DNA of 64,000 nucleotides from Bryobacterales bacterium (lineage in GTDB: Bacteria > Acidobacteriota > Terriglobia > Bryobacterales > Bryobacteraceae): contig JADKID010000012.1 of NCBI GenBank assembly GCA_016721425.1, positions 186,001 through 250,000 on the forward strand. The letters run 5' to 3'. The notes beneath the pieces were generated by a model. That model was not told the DNA's origin and ran no database searches. It saw nothing but the letters and a program-made list of their open reading frames with translations. Position 1 is the first letter of the stretch. Each line of letters opens with the position of its first letter. The position numbers and the translations under genes were made by a program. Below are positions 29,893 through 38,756 of this stretch, in pieces.

Positions 29893-30748
29893 CGATGAGC
29901 TCCAGCTTTTTGAACGTCTCGGCCGGCACGGTCTTCTTGTCCGTGATGAGCGCGGTGGCCAGCGCGGTGGAGCAGGCGCAGCTTCTGGGCTGTACGTGGA
30001 GCAGCCGCACGGCCGCCGCCACCACCTTGGCCGCGTTCTCCGCATTGTGTGTGAGATTGCGGATGATATCGGCCACCGAGACGGTGTCGTGTTCCGGATG
30101 CCAGCAATCGTAATCCGTCACCATCGCCACGGTGGAGTAGCAGAGCTCCGCCTCGCGGGCGAGCTTGGCCTCCTGGAGATTGGTCATGCCGATGATGTCC
30201 ATGCCCCACGAGCGGTAGAGGTTCGATTCGGCCTTGGTGGAAAACGCAGGTCCTTCCATGCAGACGTACGTCCCGCCCAGCGTGGACGATACGCCAGCCT
30301 CCAGGCACGCCTGGTGCAGCAGCTTCGCCAGATCGTTGCAGACCGGATCGGCAAAGCCGACATGCGCCACCAGACCTCCGCCAAAGAACGTGGAGATGCG
30401 CCCCATCGTCCGGTCCACAAACTGATCCGGGATGACGAAATCCAGCGGCTTGTGCTCCGCCTTCAGTGAACCGACGGCGCTGAGCGAGATGATCCACTCG
30501 ACGCCCAGTTTTTTCATGCCGTAGATGTTGGCGCGATAGTTCAGCTCGCTGGGGCTCAGCCGGTGGCCGCGCCCGTGCCGCGTCAGGAACGCTACGGGCT
30601 TGCCCTCCAGTTCGCCTACGACGTAGGCATCGGAAGGATCGCCAAACGGCGTCTCCACGCGCACTTCGCGCTGATTGGTAAAGCCAGGCATCGAATACAG
30701 GCCGCTGCCGCCGATGATGCCGATCTTGGGGGTCAAACTCTCAGCCAT
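29870..30748 (-). CDS. mtnP: S-methyl-5'-thioadenosine phosphorylase
   Basis: 292 residues, normal for MTAP. The N-terminal phosphate loop GIIGGSGLY (10-18), FLTRHGRGH (about 54-62), the MEGPAFSTKAES segment and GMDIIGMTN (about 190-198) are all present. It splits methylthioadenosine, a by-product of polyamine and other AdoMet reactions, into adenine and methylthioribose-1-phosphate. The ATG at 30748 overlaps the upstream meaB end by 16 bases; no other methionine-salvage gene is adjacent. Confidence 0.94.
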   Translation of the reverse strand: MAESLTPKIGIIGGSGLYSMPGFTNQREVRVETPFGDPSDAYVVGELEGKPVAFLTRHGRGHRLSPSELNYRANIYGMKKLGVEWIISLSAVGSLKAEHKPLDFVIPDQFVDRTMGRISTFFGGGLVAHVGFADPVCNDLAKLLHQACLEAGVSSTLGGTYVCMEGPAFSTKAESNLYRSWGMDIIGMTNLQEAKLAREAELCYSTVAMVTDYDCWHPEHDTVSVADIIRNLTHNAENAAKVVAAAVRLLHVQPRSCACSTALATALITDKKTVPAETFKKLELIVGKYFSE

Positions 30749-31566
30749 CCTTCGATGATCGTATATGGATCGCACTCTCTGCCAGCCACCCGCCGCGCCG
30801 CCTCTTCCACAACGCCGGAATCGAGCCGCGCCAGTGCGTGTTCGGCGTACATCTGACGCAGGCGATGGACCCAGTGGCGCACCGGATCGGCCTTGCCTTT
30901 CAGCCCGGCCACGGCGTCCACCACCGGCGCCACGCCCTCGGCGCGGGTGGCCACGGTGAGGCAGATGGGCACGTCCCACTCGCTCATCTCGCGCTGCAAC
31001 CGCGCCGCGCCATCCTGATCGGCCTTGTTGATGACGAAGAGATCGGCGATCTCCAGGATGCCGGCCTTGATGGCCTGCACATCGTCGCCCATGCCAGGTG
31101 CCAGCACCACCACGGTGGTGTGAGCCAGCCGCGCCACATCCACCTCGTCCTGGCCCACGCCCACGGTTTCCAGGAGGATGGTATCGAAGCCGGCGGCGTC
31201 CAGCACCAGCGCCACATCGTGAGTGGCCGGCGCCAGCCCGCCCATGGCGCCACGCGTGGCCATGGAGCGGATGAACACATCGGGGTCGTCGTGAAACTGC
31301 AGCATGCGGATGCGGTCACCGAGAATCGCCCCGCCGGTGAACGGGCTGGAGGGGTCCACGGCGATGACGGCCACGCGCTGCCCGCGGCGGCGCAGTTCCT
31401 CCACCATGGCGGCCACCAGAGTGCTCTTCCCCGCCCCGGGAGGCCCCGTGATGCCAACCACGTGCGCCCGCCCGCTCTGGGGGAACAGCTCACGCAGCAG
31501 AGCCGCCGAGGCCGCGCCGCGGCTCTCCATCACCGTGCAGGCCCGCGCAATGGATCGTGTGTTCAT
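30733..31566 (-). CDS. meaB: MeaB/ArgK-type G3E GTPase (methylmalonyl-CoA mutase chaperone)
   Basis: 277 residues. P-loop GPPGAGKSTL (41-50), a second conserved stretch VIAVDPSSPFTGGAILGDRIRM, the ETVGVGQ switch (about 135-141) and NKAD specificity motif (about 180-183). The family loads and protects adenosylcobalamin-dependent mutases. No mutase gene is in the window, so its partner is encoded elsewhere. First gene of a compact, overlapping meaB-mtnP-glycosyltransferase run. Confidence 0.93.
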   Translation of the reverse strand: MNTRSIARACTVMESRGAASAALLRELFPQSGRAHVVGITGPPGAGKSTLVAAMVEELRRRGQRVAVIAVDPSSPFTGGAILGDRIRMLQFHDDPDVFIRSMATRGAMGGLAPATHDVALVLDAAGFDTILLETVGVGQDEVDVARLAHTTVVVLAPGMGDDVQAIKAGILEIADLFVINKADQDGAARLQREMSEWDVPICLTVATRAEGVAPVVDAVAGLKGKADPVRHWVHRLRQMYAEHALARLDSGVVEEAARRVAGRECDPYTIIEGWLRV

Positions 31567-31610
31567 CCCAGGACCGTCAGTGTATCGTGGGAGTAGCCAC
31601 TGCGGCGAAC

Positions 31611-32243
31611 ATGATCACGCCCACCCTCGGCGAAGAGATCGCCAACTCCATTACACACGGCCTGGGCGCATTGCTCAGCGTCTGCGGGTTGGTGCTGCTG
31701 TTGCTGGCGGCCATCACGAACGGATCTGCGCTGCACATCACCGCCGTGGCCGTGTTTGGCGCCACGCTGATCCTGCTCTACCTGGCCTCCACGCTCTACC
31801 ACGCGCTGACACCACCGCGCGCCAAGCGAGTGTTCCAGATCCTCGATCACTCCGCCATCTATCTGTTGATCGCCGGCACCTACACGCCCTTCACGCTCAT
31901 CACGCTGCACGGCGCATGGGGCTGGTGGTTGTTTGCCTTCATCTGGGCCCTGGCCGTGCTGGGCGTGGTGTTCAAGTCGATCTGGATCGATCGCTACGGC
32001 GCGCTCTCCACGGCCGTTTACGTGCTGATGGGCTGGTGCGCCATAGTGGCCATCCGGCCGCTGCTGCGGGGGTTGCCGTGGGATGGATTCCTGTGGCTGC
32101 TGGGCGGCGGCCTGTGCTACACCGCCGGCGTGATCTTCTACGCATCGAAGCGGCGTTACGCCCACGCCATTTGGCATCTCTTCGTGTTGGGCGGCAGCGC
32201 CTGCCACTACTGGGCGATCTACCACTACGTACTGGCGCGCTGA
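31611..32243 (+). CDS. Hemolysin III/PAQR family membrane protein
   Basis: 210 residues with seven hydrophobic segments. The start is the ATG at 31611, directly before the family N-terminus GEEIANSITHGLGALLS. The zinc-binding pattern of the PAQR fold is visible: STLYHAL (about 65), DHSAIYLLIAGTYTPF (about 82-97), and HAIWHLFVLGGSACHYWAI (about 185-203). Bacterial members (YqfA type) have been linked to membrane homeostasis; actual haemolysis is doubtful. It meets the DUF885 gene tail-to-tail with one base between. Confidence 0.93.
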   Translation: MITPTLGEEIANSITHGLGALLSVCGLVLLLLAAITNGSALHITAVAVFGATLILLYLASTLYHALTPPRAKRVFQILDHSAIYLLIAGTYTPFTLITLHGAWGWWLFAFIWALAVLGVVFKSIWIDRYGALSTAVYVLMGWCAIVAIRPLLRGLPWDGFLWLLGGGLCYTAGVIFYASKRRYAHAIWHLFVLGGSACHYWAIYHYVLAR

Positions 32244-32244
32244 A

Positions 32245-33978
32245 CTACAGCAACGGCGCTGTGTCGCCGGGCAGCATCACGCGCCGCATCAGAGTCAACG
32301 GCATGGCCCCGTTTTTCACGAATTCATCGTGGAAGCCCTGCAGCGAATAACCGGCGCCCTTGGCCTTTTCGTAATCGCCGCGCAGCTTGTAGATCATCAG
32401 CTTGCCCAGCGTGTAGTAGAGGTAGGTGGGATTGTAGGCGCCGCGGCGGGCCTCTTCATAGGCATTGGCCGGCTGCTGGAAGCCCTTTTCGACGAAGAGC
32501 TTCTGCCCCTGCTCCACAGTCCAGCCTTGCGTATGCAGCATGATGCCGGTGATGTAGCGGCAATCCCGCAGCAGCGCCTCGGCCAGCTGCGCGAGGCGGA
32601 TCTTTGGATCACCGTTGCCGTAGCCCTGCTCCAGCAGCATCTGCTCGGTGTAGTGCGCCCAACCCTCGATGTTGGACGCCGCGCCCACGAGCTTCCGGGT
32701 CTTGGTGGGGAACTGTTTCCCGTACAGAAACTGCAAATAGTGACCCGGAAAGGCCTCGTGAATGGTGATGATCTGCATGACGGACTTGTTGTAGAGGCGC
32801 AGGTGCTCTTCCTTGTGCCGGGCGTCCCACTCCTTTTCCGGCGGCGTCACGTAGTAAAAAGCCTCGGACGCCTTGGCCTCAAACGGGCCCGGCGTGTCCA
32901 TGGAAGCGAAGCCGCCAGTGCGGGCGTAGGGAGGAGTCTCCTCAATGCGGGGCCGCACTTCGGAAGGCACGGTGACGATCTTCTTCTCAATGAGAAACGC
33001 ACGCGTCCCCTCGATGGTGCGGCGCGCTGCCGGCAACAGATCCGCCTCGGTGGGGTGATCGATTTCGAGCATTTTCATCACCTCGGCCGGTGTGCGCTTG
33101 GGATCGATCTTCTTGGCAGTCTCGACGAAAGCCTGGTAGTCCTTCTCCAGATTCGCCTGCCCGACGGCCAGCACGCGCTCCAAGGGCAGGTCCATCATCT
33201 CCTCGTACAGCAGCTTCTTCGAGAAGTTCTCCGCGCCGATGGCATAGGCGCCTTTCGAGCGGGGCAGCAGATCCGCCTTCAGCCACGCCGCCGCATCCTT
33301 CATGGCGGCCACGGCCGCTCCATTCGCTTGAGCGAACTCGGCCAGGGCCGCCGCGTCCCCGCCCGCCGCCTGCTTGGCCCACGCCGCCACGTCCTTCTCC
33401 AGGAATCCGACGGACCCCGCCGCCACCCGAATCGCCAGATCGGTGAACTCCTTCGGCGGATTGGTGACGTTCGCCTTCATGGCGGCAATGAGCGCAGGAG
33501 TGGCTGCCAGCCGTGCCGTCGCCGCGGCCAGACGCTCCTTGGCCGGAGCGAAGTCCCGCTTCATCAGCAGGTCTACGGCGCCGCCCGCCGCCCCGACGTA
33601 CTCCATCGGATTGCGCCGCCATCCCTGTACCGTCTGAAGCTCCAGCAGCTCTGATCGCAGCGCGTTGTGAATCAACTCCAGATCAATCGCATCATCCCCG
33701 GCAGGCTTGGCAGCGGCGAGCGACTCGGCGGCCTTCAACTGCGACTTGACGGTTTCAATGCGCTTCTGAAATGCCTCCGCCGAACGCACCTCCATCTGTT
33801 TGTCGTACTGATGCAGCCCGACTGACGTGCCGTAGGAGGGGCTCCAGGCAAACGCTGAATCGAAGTACGCGTCCGCGAACAAGCCAACCGGCGGTGCTGC
33901 CGGCGGCTTCGTCGCACAGCCGCCTGTCCCGATCACCAGCGCCAGTGCGCACGATACGCCAAATGCTGCTTTCACCAT
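32245..33978 (-). CDS. DUF885 family lipoprotein, probable metallopeptidase
   Basis: 577 residues. The signal sequence ends in GTGGC (Cys about 21), a plausible lipobox. The body is the all-helical DUF885 fold. The zinc site HEAFPGHYLQ (about residue 408-417, H-E-x-x-x-G-H pattern) and the later EGWAHYTEQM (third-ligand Glu region, about 443-452) are intact. Members act as carboxypeptidase-like enzymes on small peptides; substrate unknown. Standard length for the family, which is greatly expanded in Acidobacteriota. Confidence 0.9.
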   Translation of the reverse strand: MVKAAFGVSCALALVIGTGGCATKPPAAPPVGLFADAYFDSAFAWSPSYGTSVGLHQYDKQMEVRSAEAFQKRIETVKSQLKAAESLAAAKPAGDDAIDLELIHNALRSELLELQTVQGWRRNPMEYVGAAGGAVDLLMKRDFAPAKERLAAATARLAATPALIAAMKANVTNPPKEFTDLAIRVAAGSVGFLEKDVAAWAKQAAGGDAAALAEFAQANGAAVAAMKDAAAWLKADLLPRSKGAYAIGAENFSKKLLYEEMMDLPLERVLAVGQANLEKDYQAFVETAKKIDPKRTPAEVMKMLEIDHPTEADLLPAARRTIEGTRAFLIEKKIVTVPSEVRPRIEETPPYARTGGFASMDTPGPFEAKASEAFYYVTPPEKEWDARHKEEHLRLYNKSVMQIITIHEAFPGHYLQFLYGKQFPTKTRKLVGAASNIEGWAHYTEQMLLEQGYGNGDPKIRLAQLAEALLRDCRYITGIMLHTQGWTVEQGQKLFVEKGFQQPANAYEEARRGAYNPTYLYYTLGKLMIYKLRGDYEKAKGAGYSLQGFHDEFVKNGAMPLTLMRRVMLPGDTAPLL

Positions 33979-34041
33979 AGGATTCAGGGTAGCAGCAGAA
34001 GTATGTAATCCAAATCCCGCCGGGACGCGTCTAACTGAGAA

Positions 34042-34518
34042 ATGCGTACCTCACTTGCCTCCAGAATTCTGATTGCCGCCGCGCTCCTGCTGGGCACTGC
34101 CGCCGCGGCATCCGCCCAGGAAGAGGCCGCCTGCGACGCCGCGTCCTTTAGCGGCGCGTTTGGCTATTCGCTGAAAGGCTCTGTCTACGACAGAAACTTC
34201 AACATCTACCTGCTGGCCGCCGCCGGACGGATTGTGGCCGATGGCGCTGGCAACATCACGGGCACGGACACCATCAGCTACGATGGCGGCGCGGTGAAGC
34301 GGAAGTTGACCGGCACCTACACGGTGAACGCCGATTGCACGGGGACGCTGGTGCTGAACGGCGATGACACCAGCGTGACCAACGCGGATTTCGTCATCGT
34401 GAACGACGGCAAGGAGGTGAGCATCGTGCAGACCGACGACGGCTTCATCCTGACCGGCGACCTGAAGCGCCAGAAGAGTGTGGCGCCCGCCGCCGCACCG
34501 GCTGCGCCTGCTCAATAG
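34042..34518 (+). CDS. Small secreted protein of unknown function
   Basis: 158 residues with a signal peptide (about 1-25, cleavage near ASAQ). The mature part is beta-rich with Gly/Asp turns: FGYSLKGSVYD, GRIVADGAGNITGTDTI, LTGTYTVNADCTGTLVL. It has two cysteines (residues about 31 and 101) that could form a disulfide, and an Ala/Pro tail. The 'G-x-G-N-I-T-G' and 'Y-T-V-N-x-D-C-T-G' pattern recurs in many Acidobacteriota secreted proteins of unknown function. A terminator hairpin follows at 34550. Confidence 0.75.
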   Translation: MRTSLASRILIAAALLLGTAAAASAQEEAACDAASFSGAFGYSLKGSVYDRNFNIYLLAAAGRIVADGAGNITGTDTISYDGGAVKRKLTGTYTVNADCTGTLVLNGDDTSVTNADFVIVNDGKEVSIVQTDDGFILTGDLKRQKSVAPAAAPAAPAQ

Positions 34519-34549
34519 ACGGCGCGCGCGCCGCGGCGCCATCGACGGT

Positions 34550-34571
34550 CTACCGGAGAACCGGTAGATTT
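34550..34571 (+). terminator. Rho-independent terminator
   Basis: A seven-pair stem CTACCGG/CCGGTAG around AGAA (34550-34567) is followed by ATTTT. It lies 31 bases after the stop of the small secreted protein gene and fits its 3' end. Confidence 0.65.
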
Positions 34572-34752
34572 TCCACGTATCCACGGGTGTCACATTAAAT
34601 ACGTGTAATTTTTGCCGGGCTTGAGTTAATCTGTATGGGCTGGGTCTAACTGGATTCACAGAGTTGCAGGCAGACGATCTCTTGGAGGACCGTTTGCTAG
34701 GGTAATGGCCTGTCCGACTCACTGCCAGTCTACAGAGAAGCAGGAGAGCTCT

Positions 34753-35226
34753 ATGCACCGCAAGCTCGCCAGTCCGCCTAGTGTGTCAATTCCTCCGGTC
34801 GCCGGTCACTGCCGGAAGAGGTCGCAACGAACCATGCCAGGTTTTCCCCATGCAGCCCCACTCCCACGGCCGGAGCCGAGGCTGCTATGCTCTGACCTCC
34901 TCACGGTGCGACTAGACGAACCTGGTGCCAGGGAGCGCGAAATTCCGGGCATCCTGGAGGAGATTGCGGCTCACTCCGCCTCGCTGCAGTTCGAGGAACC
35001 CATTGCGGTGGGGACTGGGGTCCGGTTTTTGTCCACGGAATCGTCCGAGGGCGGCAATCTGACGGGAGTGGTTGTGGAGTGTCTGCATCAGCCGCGTCTG
35101 GGGTACTTTGCCGAGGTCCGGTTCTCGGCCGGCTGCACCTGGTCTCCGAAGAACTTTCGCCCGCTGCACCTTTTTGACCCGGCTGAACTGCTGGCAGTGG
35201 CCTGGGCCACCGCCGCCGGATCCTAG
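34753..35226 (+). CDS. PilZ-like small protein
   Basis: 157 residues from the ATG at 34753, preceded by an AGGAGAG ribosome site; an earlier in-frame start has no such site. The first about 50 residues look disordered (Pro/Ser-rich). From about residue 60 the order of strands resembles a PilZ-like barrel: AREREIPGILEEIAAHSASLQFEEPIAVGTGVRF, then GVVVECLHQPRLGYFAEVRF. The c-di-GMP-binding RxxxR and D/NxSxxG motifs are not clearly conserved, so ligand binding is uncertain. Confidence 0.55.
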   Translation: MHRKLASPPSVSIPPVAGHCRKRSQRTMPGFPHAAPLPRPEPRLLCSDLLTVRLDEPGAREREIPGILEEIAAHSASLQFEEPIAVGTGVRFLSTESSEGGNLTGVVVECLHQPRLGYFAEVRFSAGCTWSPKNFRPLHLFDPAELLAVAWATAAGS

Positions 35227-35299
35227 ACGCTACCTCGGCATCAGAGAACTGGGGAGCCACGGGAACGCGGGCTCGTCCGGCTCACCGGCCAGAAAAGCC

Positions 35300-36520
35300 T
35301 CAAATAGCTGAAGCAAGCAGGCCGCTCCGCGCCTCGAACTGGCGGCGTGACTCATTCAGGAACGCAAAGCGGAAGGGCGATTGCGATTCCATGGCCGCCA
35401 GAAACTCCGGGGAGTACAACCCGGCGGCCTCGCCCACGGACCGGACAATGAGCGAGAGCGAGCTGCGCCGGATGAGGCCGCTGAGCGCGCCGTGATTCAC
35501 GCCGGGCAGTTCGTCCAGAAGTCCCATCACCCAGTGGGCAAAGGAGAGGGTGCGGCTGGTGCATTCATCCAGCGTGCCGTGCTCGGCGGCCTGCGTGAAG
35601 ACGGTACGCAGGCCGGCCTGGCGGTCTTCTTCCACGTCCTGAAGATCATCGGCCAACTGCAACAACACACCCCAATGAAAGGCAAAGCGCGCTTGCGCCG
35701 GCGTGGGCCGCCCAGCCGCCAGATAGGCATCGGCTAGTACCGATGTGCCGCCTTTGGCGAAGCTGAGCCGGGCTACGTCCACATCAGCAGACGAGCCATT
35801 GCGCATCAACAGGAGGCTCCGCTCCTGGGCGTTTTGGATGAGGCCGAGGCTGGAGTAGACGGCGGAATGCTCCGAACGCTGGTACTCGTCCTCGATGAGG
35901 CCCACGAGGCGCCAGATGGCGGTCTCGCGCGGGTTCGCAGCCTCCACCTCGGCGCCCGCCAGACGCCGGGCAAACCGCTGGCTGAAGCCGCGCTTCTCGG
36001 CTGCGTCCACGCCCGGATCGTCCATGTAGTTGTCCGAGTACGGGTAGAGCATGCTGTAGGCGAAGATCGAGGATGTCAGGCCCATCGGCCGGCCAAAGAG
36101 CATCTGGAGGCCGCACGCGGTCCAGGCGTTGCGGCTAGCCTGGAGGACATCGGTCAAACTGACATTGGTGTCAAACAGGCGCGCCTGTCTCGCCATGGCG
36201 GTGCCGATGGACGACAGCCCGCCTTGCAGGAGCAGCGCCATCTGAGCGTCGTCGAGCCCTAGGCAGCCCCGCCCAAAGGCAGTGAAAGCCGCGGTGATCC
36301 GCTGGTGAACACCCTGGCGCTCCGCTCGCGTGCGCGGAATGCTGCGCAGCTCAGCCTGCAAGCCGCCGAGGAATTGAGTCATCTGCCGCTCGCCTGCGGC
36401 CTGACGGGTCTCGTCAAAACGGCGGGGCCGGCGCGGAGGGGCCGGCGGGCAGGCCCGCCAAACGCCCAGCGCTTCTTCTAAGAGCTCTGTGGAATCAATC
36501 GCCGAGAGTTTGGGTGACAT
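35300..36520 (-). CDS. Divergent class I isoprenoid-synthase-like protein
   Basis: 406 residues, mostly helical. Two aspartate-rich motifs stand in the spacing expected for prenyl-transferase/terpene-synthase folds: SDNYMDD (about 162-168) and LQLADDLQDVEED (about 287-299), the second matching the 'F-Q-x-x-D-D-x-x-D' region of trans-prenyltransferases. The first motif is D-N-x-x-D-D rather than D-D-x-x-D, and the usual basic motifs are not obvious. Substrate and activity unknown. The start at 36520 overlaps the end of the PfaD gene by 26 bases, so the two are coupled. Confidence 0.6.
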   Translation of the reverse strand: MSPKLSAIDSTELLEEALGVWRACPPAPPRRPRRFDETRQAAGERQMTQFLGGLQAELRSIPRTRAERQGVHQRITAAFTAFGRGCLGLDDAQMALLLQGGLSSIGTAMARQARLFDTNVSLTDVLQASRNAWTACGLQMLFGRPMGLTSSIFAYSMLYPYSDNYMDDPGVDAAEKRGFSQRFARRLAGAEVEAANPRETAIWRLVGLIEDEYQRSEHSAVYSSLGLIQNAQERSLLLMRNGSSADVDVARLSFAKGGTSVLADAYLAAGRPTPAQARFAFHWGVLLQLADDLQDVEEDRQAGLRTVFTQAAEHGTLDECTSRTLSFAHWVMGLLDELPGVNHGALSGLIRRSSLSLIVRSVGEAAGLYSPEFLAAMESQSPFRFAFLNESRRQFEARSGLLASAI

Positions 36521-38000
36521 GCTGCTCACCCACTAATACGTCATCGGCGCCGCCGGAGTTCACTGCGCCGCCCATGAGCGCCGCCACCACATCCGCTGCG
36601 TGATAGGAAGAGCCGTCGGCGGGGATGAACCGCGTGAGTTCGGTGAGGTCGTCGCCGCTGGTGATGATGCCGGCCTCCAGATGCTTGCCGGCGCGGATCT
36701 GGGGATGCCCGGTGGTGGCCATCAGGGCATTGCACACGCACTTGCGGCCCACCGTCTCTTCGACGGCGCCGCCCTTGGAGACGAACAGGGAGATCGGCTC
36801 CGAGCCGCAGCGGAAATCGATAGTGCCTTCTGGTGTGCGGAAGGCCTCGCGCAGGTAGCCGAGATCGCAGATGCGGTGACGCGCCTCGGAGAGAACGTTG
36901 TCGGAGACGGTTCCGTCCAGCTGCACAACCTTGAAGGGGAAGCCGGTGGGCGAGGCCAGCCGGTCCGTGAAGACGCTGACGGTGCCGTCCATCACCTTTT
37001 GGAGGACCGCCCGTTTGTAGTCGTCGCGCAGGCCGGATTCGGCGCAGAACGCAAACGCCGTGCCCACCTGCACGCCAGCCGCGCCGGCCGCCAGGGCCGC
37101 GCGGACCTGTTCGGCCGAGCCGTAGCCGCCGGCCAGCCAGAACGGCAAACCGAGCTCGCACATCTTGGGCAGATCCACCACATCGCGCTCGCCATAGATG
37201 GGCTCGCCGATGTCGTTGACCTGTAACTTGCCGCGCGGCGGCGCGTTGTGCCCGCCGGCGGTTGGACCTTCGATGATGAAGCCATCGACGCGCCCGTTGG
37301 CCTTCTTGACCATCGTGACGGCCAGCGTGTTGGAGGCGATGATGGCCAGGAACCACGGGCGGCGCAGCGGGGGCAGATCGCCCTCCATGAACTCGCGCGG
37401 GTCAAACCGCATGGTGGTGTCGTCGCCCTCTTTGGCGCCGGCCACATAGAGCGGATAGGTCGCCGGCTCGTGATTGGCGTACTTATCGAGGATGCCGGGC
37501 ACGCGCATGGGAATGCCGGCGCCCATCAGAATGTAGTCCACACCGGCCAGCATGGAGCCATAGATGGACGCCAAGTGCGGCGGCTGGATCTTCTCCAGAT
37601 AGTTGATGCCAACGGGATTGGAGTGGCCCTCGCGCGCCAACCAGATCTCCACGAAATTCGAGACGATGATCAACTCAGAGACTTCCCTGGGCATGTCCTT
37701 TGCGAACTGCGGCGAGTTGGCGTAGGACTGAGTTTCGGCCTTGCCGCCGGCGATGTAGTACTTGTCCCAGATGCGCGCGGCCATGGCCGGAAACGGGAAA
37801 TGATCCAGCGCGCGGCGCATGTGCCCGCCTGGATCGCCATCCTGGAGGCGGCGGAGCAGCATGCGGTCCAACGCGGTTCCAGACACCACACCGAGTTGAC
37901 CGGTCTTAGCCACCGCCTGCGCCAGTCTCCAACCGGATACACCCACGCCCATCCCGCCCTGAATCACGGTTGGCAGCTTCAACTCAGAGAGCTTGTCCAT
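36495..38000 (-). CDS. PfaD family enoyl-reductase/nitronate-monooxygenase-like protein
   Basis: 501 residues. An FMN-binding TIM barrel of the nitronate monooxygenase family in the longer PfaD form: VIQGGMGVGVSGWRLA (about 13-28), IIEGPTAGGHNAPPRG, WLAGGYGSAEQV and AAGVQVGTAFAFCAESGL are diagnostic. In polyunsaturated fatty-acid and polyketide synthases PfaD acts as a trans-acting enoyl reductase. No PKS/FAS genes are here; the only partner is the isoprenoid-synthase-like gene. I chose the ATG at 38000; two TTG codons lie just upstream, closer to an AGGA. Confidence 0.88.
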   Translation of the reverse strand: MDKLSELKLPTVIQGGMGVGVSGWRLAQAVAKTGQLGVVSGTALDRMLLRRLQDGDPGGHMRRALDHFPFPAMAARIWDKYYIAGGKAETQSYANSPQFAKDMPREVSELIIVSNFVEIWLAREGHSNPVGINYLEKIQPPHLASIYGSMLAGVDYILMGAGIPMRVPGILDKYANHEPATYPLYVAGAKEGDDTTMRFDPREFMEGDLPPLRRPWFLAIIASNTLAVTMVKKANGRVDGFIIEGPTAGGHNAPPRGKLQVNDIGEPIYGERDVVDLPKMCELGLPFWLAGGYGSAEQVRAALAAGAAGVQVGTAFAFCAESGLRDDYKRAVLQKVMDGTVSVFTDRLASPTGFPFKVVQLDGTVSDNVLSEARHRICDLGYLREAFRTPEGTIDFRCGSEPISLFVSKGGAVEETVGRKCVCNALMATTGHPQIRAGKHLEAGIITSGDDLTELTRFIPADGSSYHAADVVAALMGGAVNSGGADDVLVGEQHVTQTLGD

Positions 38001-38053
38001 CAACAAAACACCATCCTATAAGCGAGTGGGCGGAAACGCCACACTACTATGAT

Positions 38054-38140
38054 AACGGGCCTGAATGAATGAAGCTTCACACTGCCAGCCCACGCGCAGT
38101 GATACCTCCATGATACCGGACGCGCGGGTCCAGGCCCGTT
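38054..38140. other. Long-range inverted repeat in the cytochrome-pfaD gap
   Basis: Ten-base arms AACGGGCCTG (38054-38063) and CAGGCCCGTT (38131-38140) are exact complements and enclose a 67-base loop. A TGAAGCTTCA palindrome lies inside at 38070-38079. On the minus strand this lies between the cytochrome c gene and pfaD and could end the one or shape the leader of the other. Confidence 0.35.
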
Positions 38141-38160
38141 TCACTTTGCGAAACGCCGCG

Positions 38161-38496
38161 CTACTTCTTGAGGGTGCGGATGTGCGCGACGACGTTGTCC
38201 ACGTCGGCAGGCTGGAGTGACTTGGCCAGCGCCGCGTGATTCTTGCCGCCCATGACGCCCTTGGCCAGATCGGCATCTTTCTTGGCCTGAATGGCGGCGC
38301 CGCCGAGGGGTTTCAGTTCAGCGCCGTATTTCTTCTGCATCGCGGGCGTGCCGGCGCCGTCTGCTCCGTGGCAGAGTTTGCACTTCTTGGCGTAGAGATC
38401 GGCGCCCTTCGCGGCGTCTCCGGCGGCCATGGCCGGCAGGCAGAGCGCGCAAATCATTGCGACCAAGATAAAGATCAAAAAGAGTCTTGCTGACAT
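38161..38496 (-). CDS. Small periplasmic c-type cytochrome
   Basis: 111 residues with a signal peptide (about 1-24, cleavage near AMAAG). One haem motif CKLCH at residues 39-43. The fold matches class I cytochrome c: GADLYAKKCKLCHGADGAGTP at the N-side and LQPADVDNVVAHIRTL as the C-terminal helix. It likely shuttles electrons in the periplasm. An AAGGA site precedes the ATG. Confidence 0.9.
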   Translation of the reverse strand: MSARLFLIFILVAMICALCLPAMAAGDAAKGADLYAKKCKLCHGADGAGTPAMQKKYGAELKPLGGAAIQAKKDADLAKGVMGGKNHAALAKSLQPADVDNVVAHIRTLKK

Positions 38497-38572
38497 GAGT
38501 TCATTCCTTTTCCGGGCGCGGGATGCGCCCGGCGTCAGACTATCACACCTGATTGTCTGGTTCTAGCCTGGC

Positions 38573-38614
38573 GAAAAGAAATGGCCGCCGGGGGGATTGC
38601 GCCCCGCGGCGGCC
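38573..38614 (-). terminator. Terminator of the gnd-PfkB kinase transcript
   Basis: On the minus strand a GGCCGCC/GGCGGCC stem (38608-38614 and 38583-38589) with further imperfect G-C pairing inside is followed by a T-rich run (complement of 38574-38582). It lies after the kinase gene stop at 38757, beyond the C-rich tract. Confidence 0.5.
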
Positions 38615-38631
38615 GTTGTTGGCAATCCAGG

Positions 38632-38740
38632 CCCCCCCCCCCCCCCCCTTCCCCCCCCCCGGCCCGCCCCCCCCCCAAAAGGACCCGGCACAACGCAGAA
38701 CCGGCGCCCCGGGAAAGCCGGGGCGGCGGCGCCCCCCCCC
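38632..38740. repeat. Low-complexity poly-C tract
   Basis: Runs of 17, 10 and 10 C bases at 38632-38676 are broken only by TT, GG and single G, and a further run of about 10 C follows at 38731-38740. Nothing like it occurs elsewhere in the window. It is probably a badly resolved homopolymer/hairpin region in the assembly, but a real tract cannot be excluded. Confidence 0.6.
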
Positions 38741-38756
38741 ACTGAGCCGGATTCGT

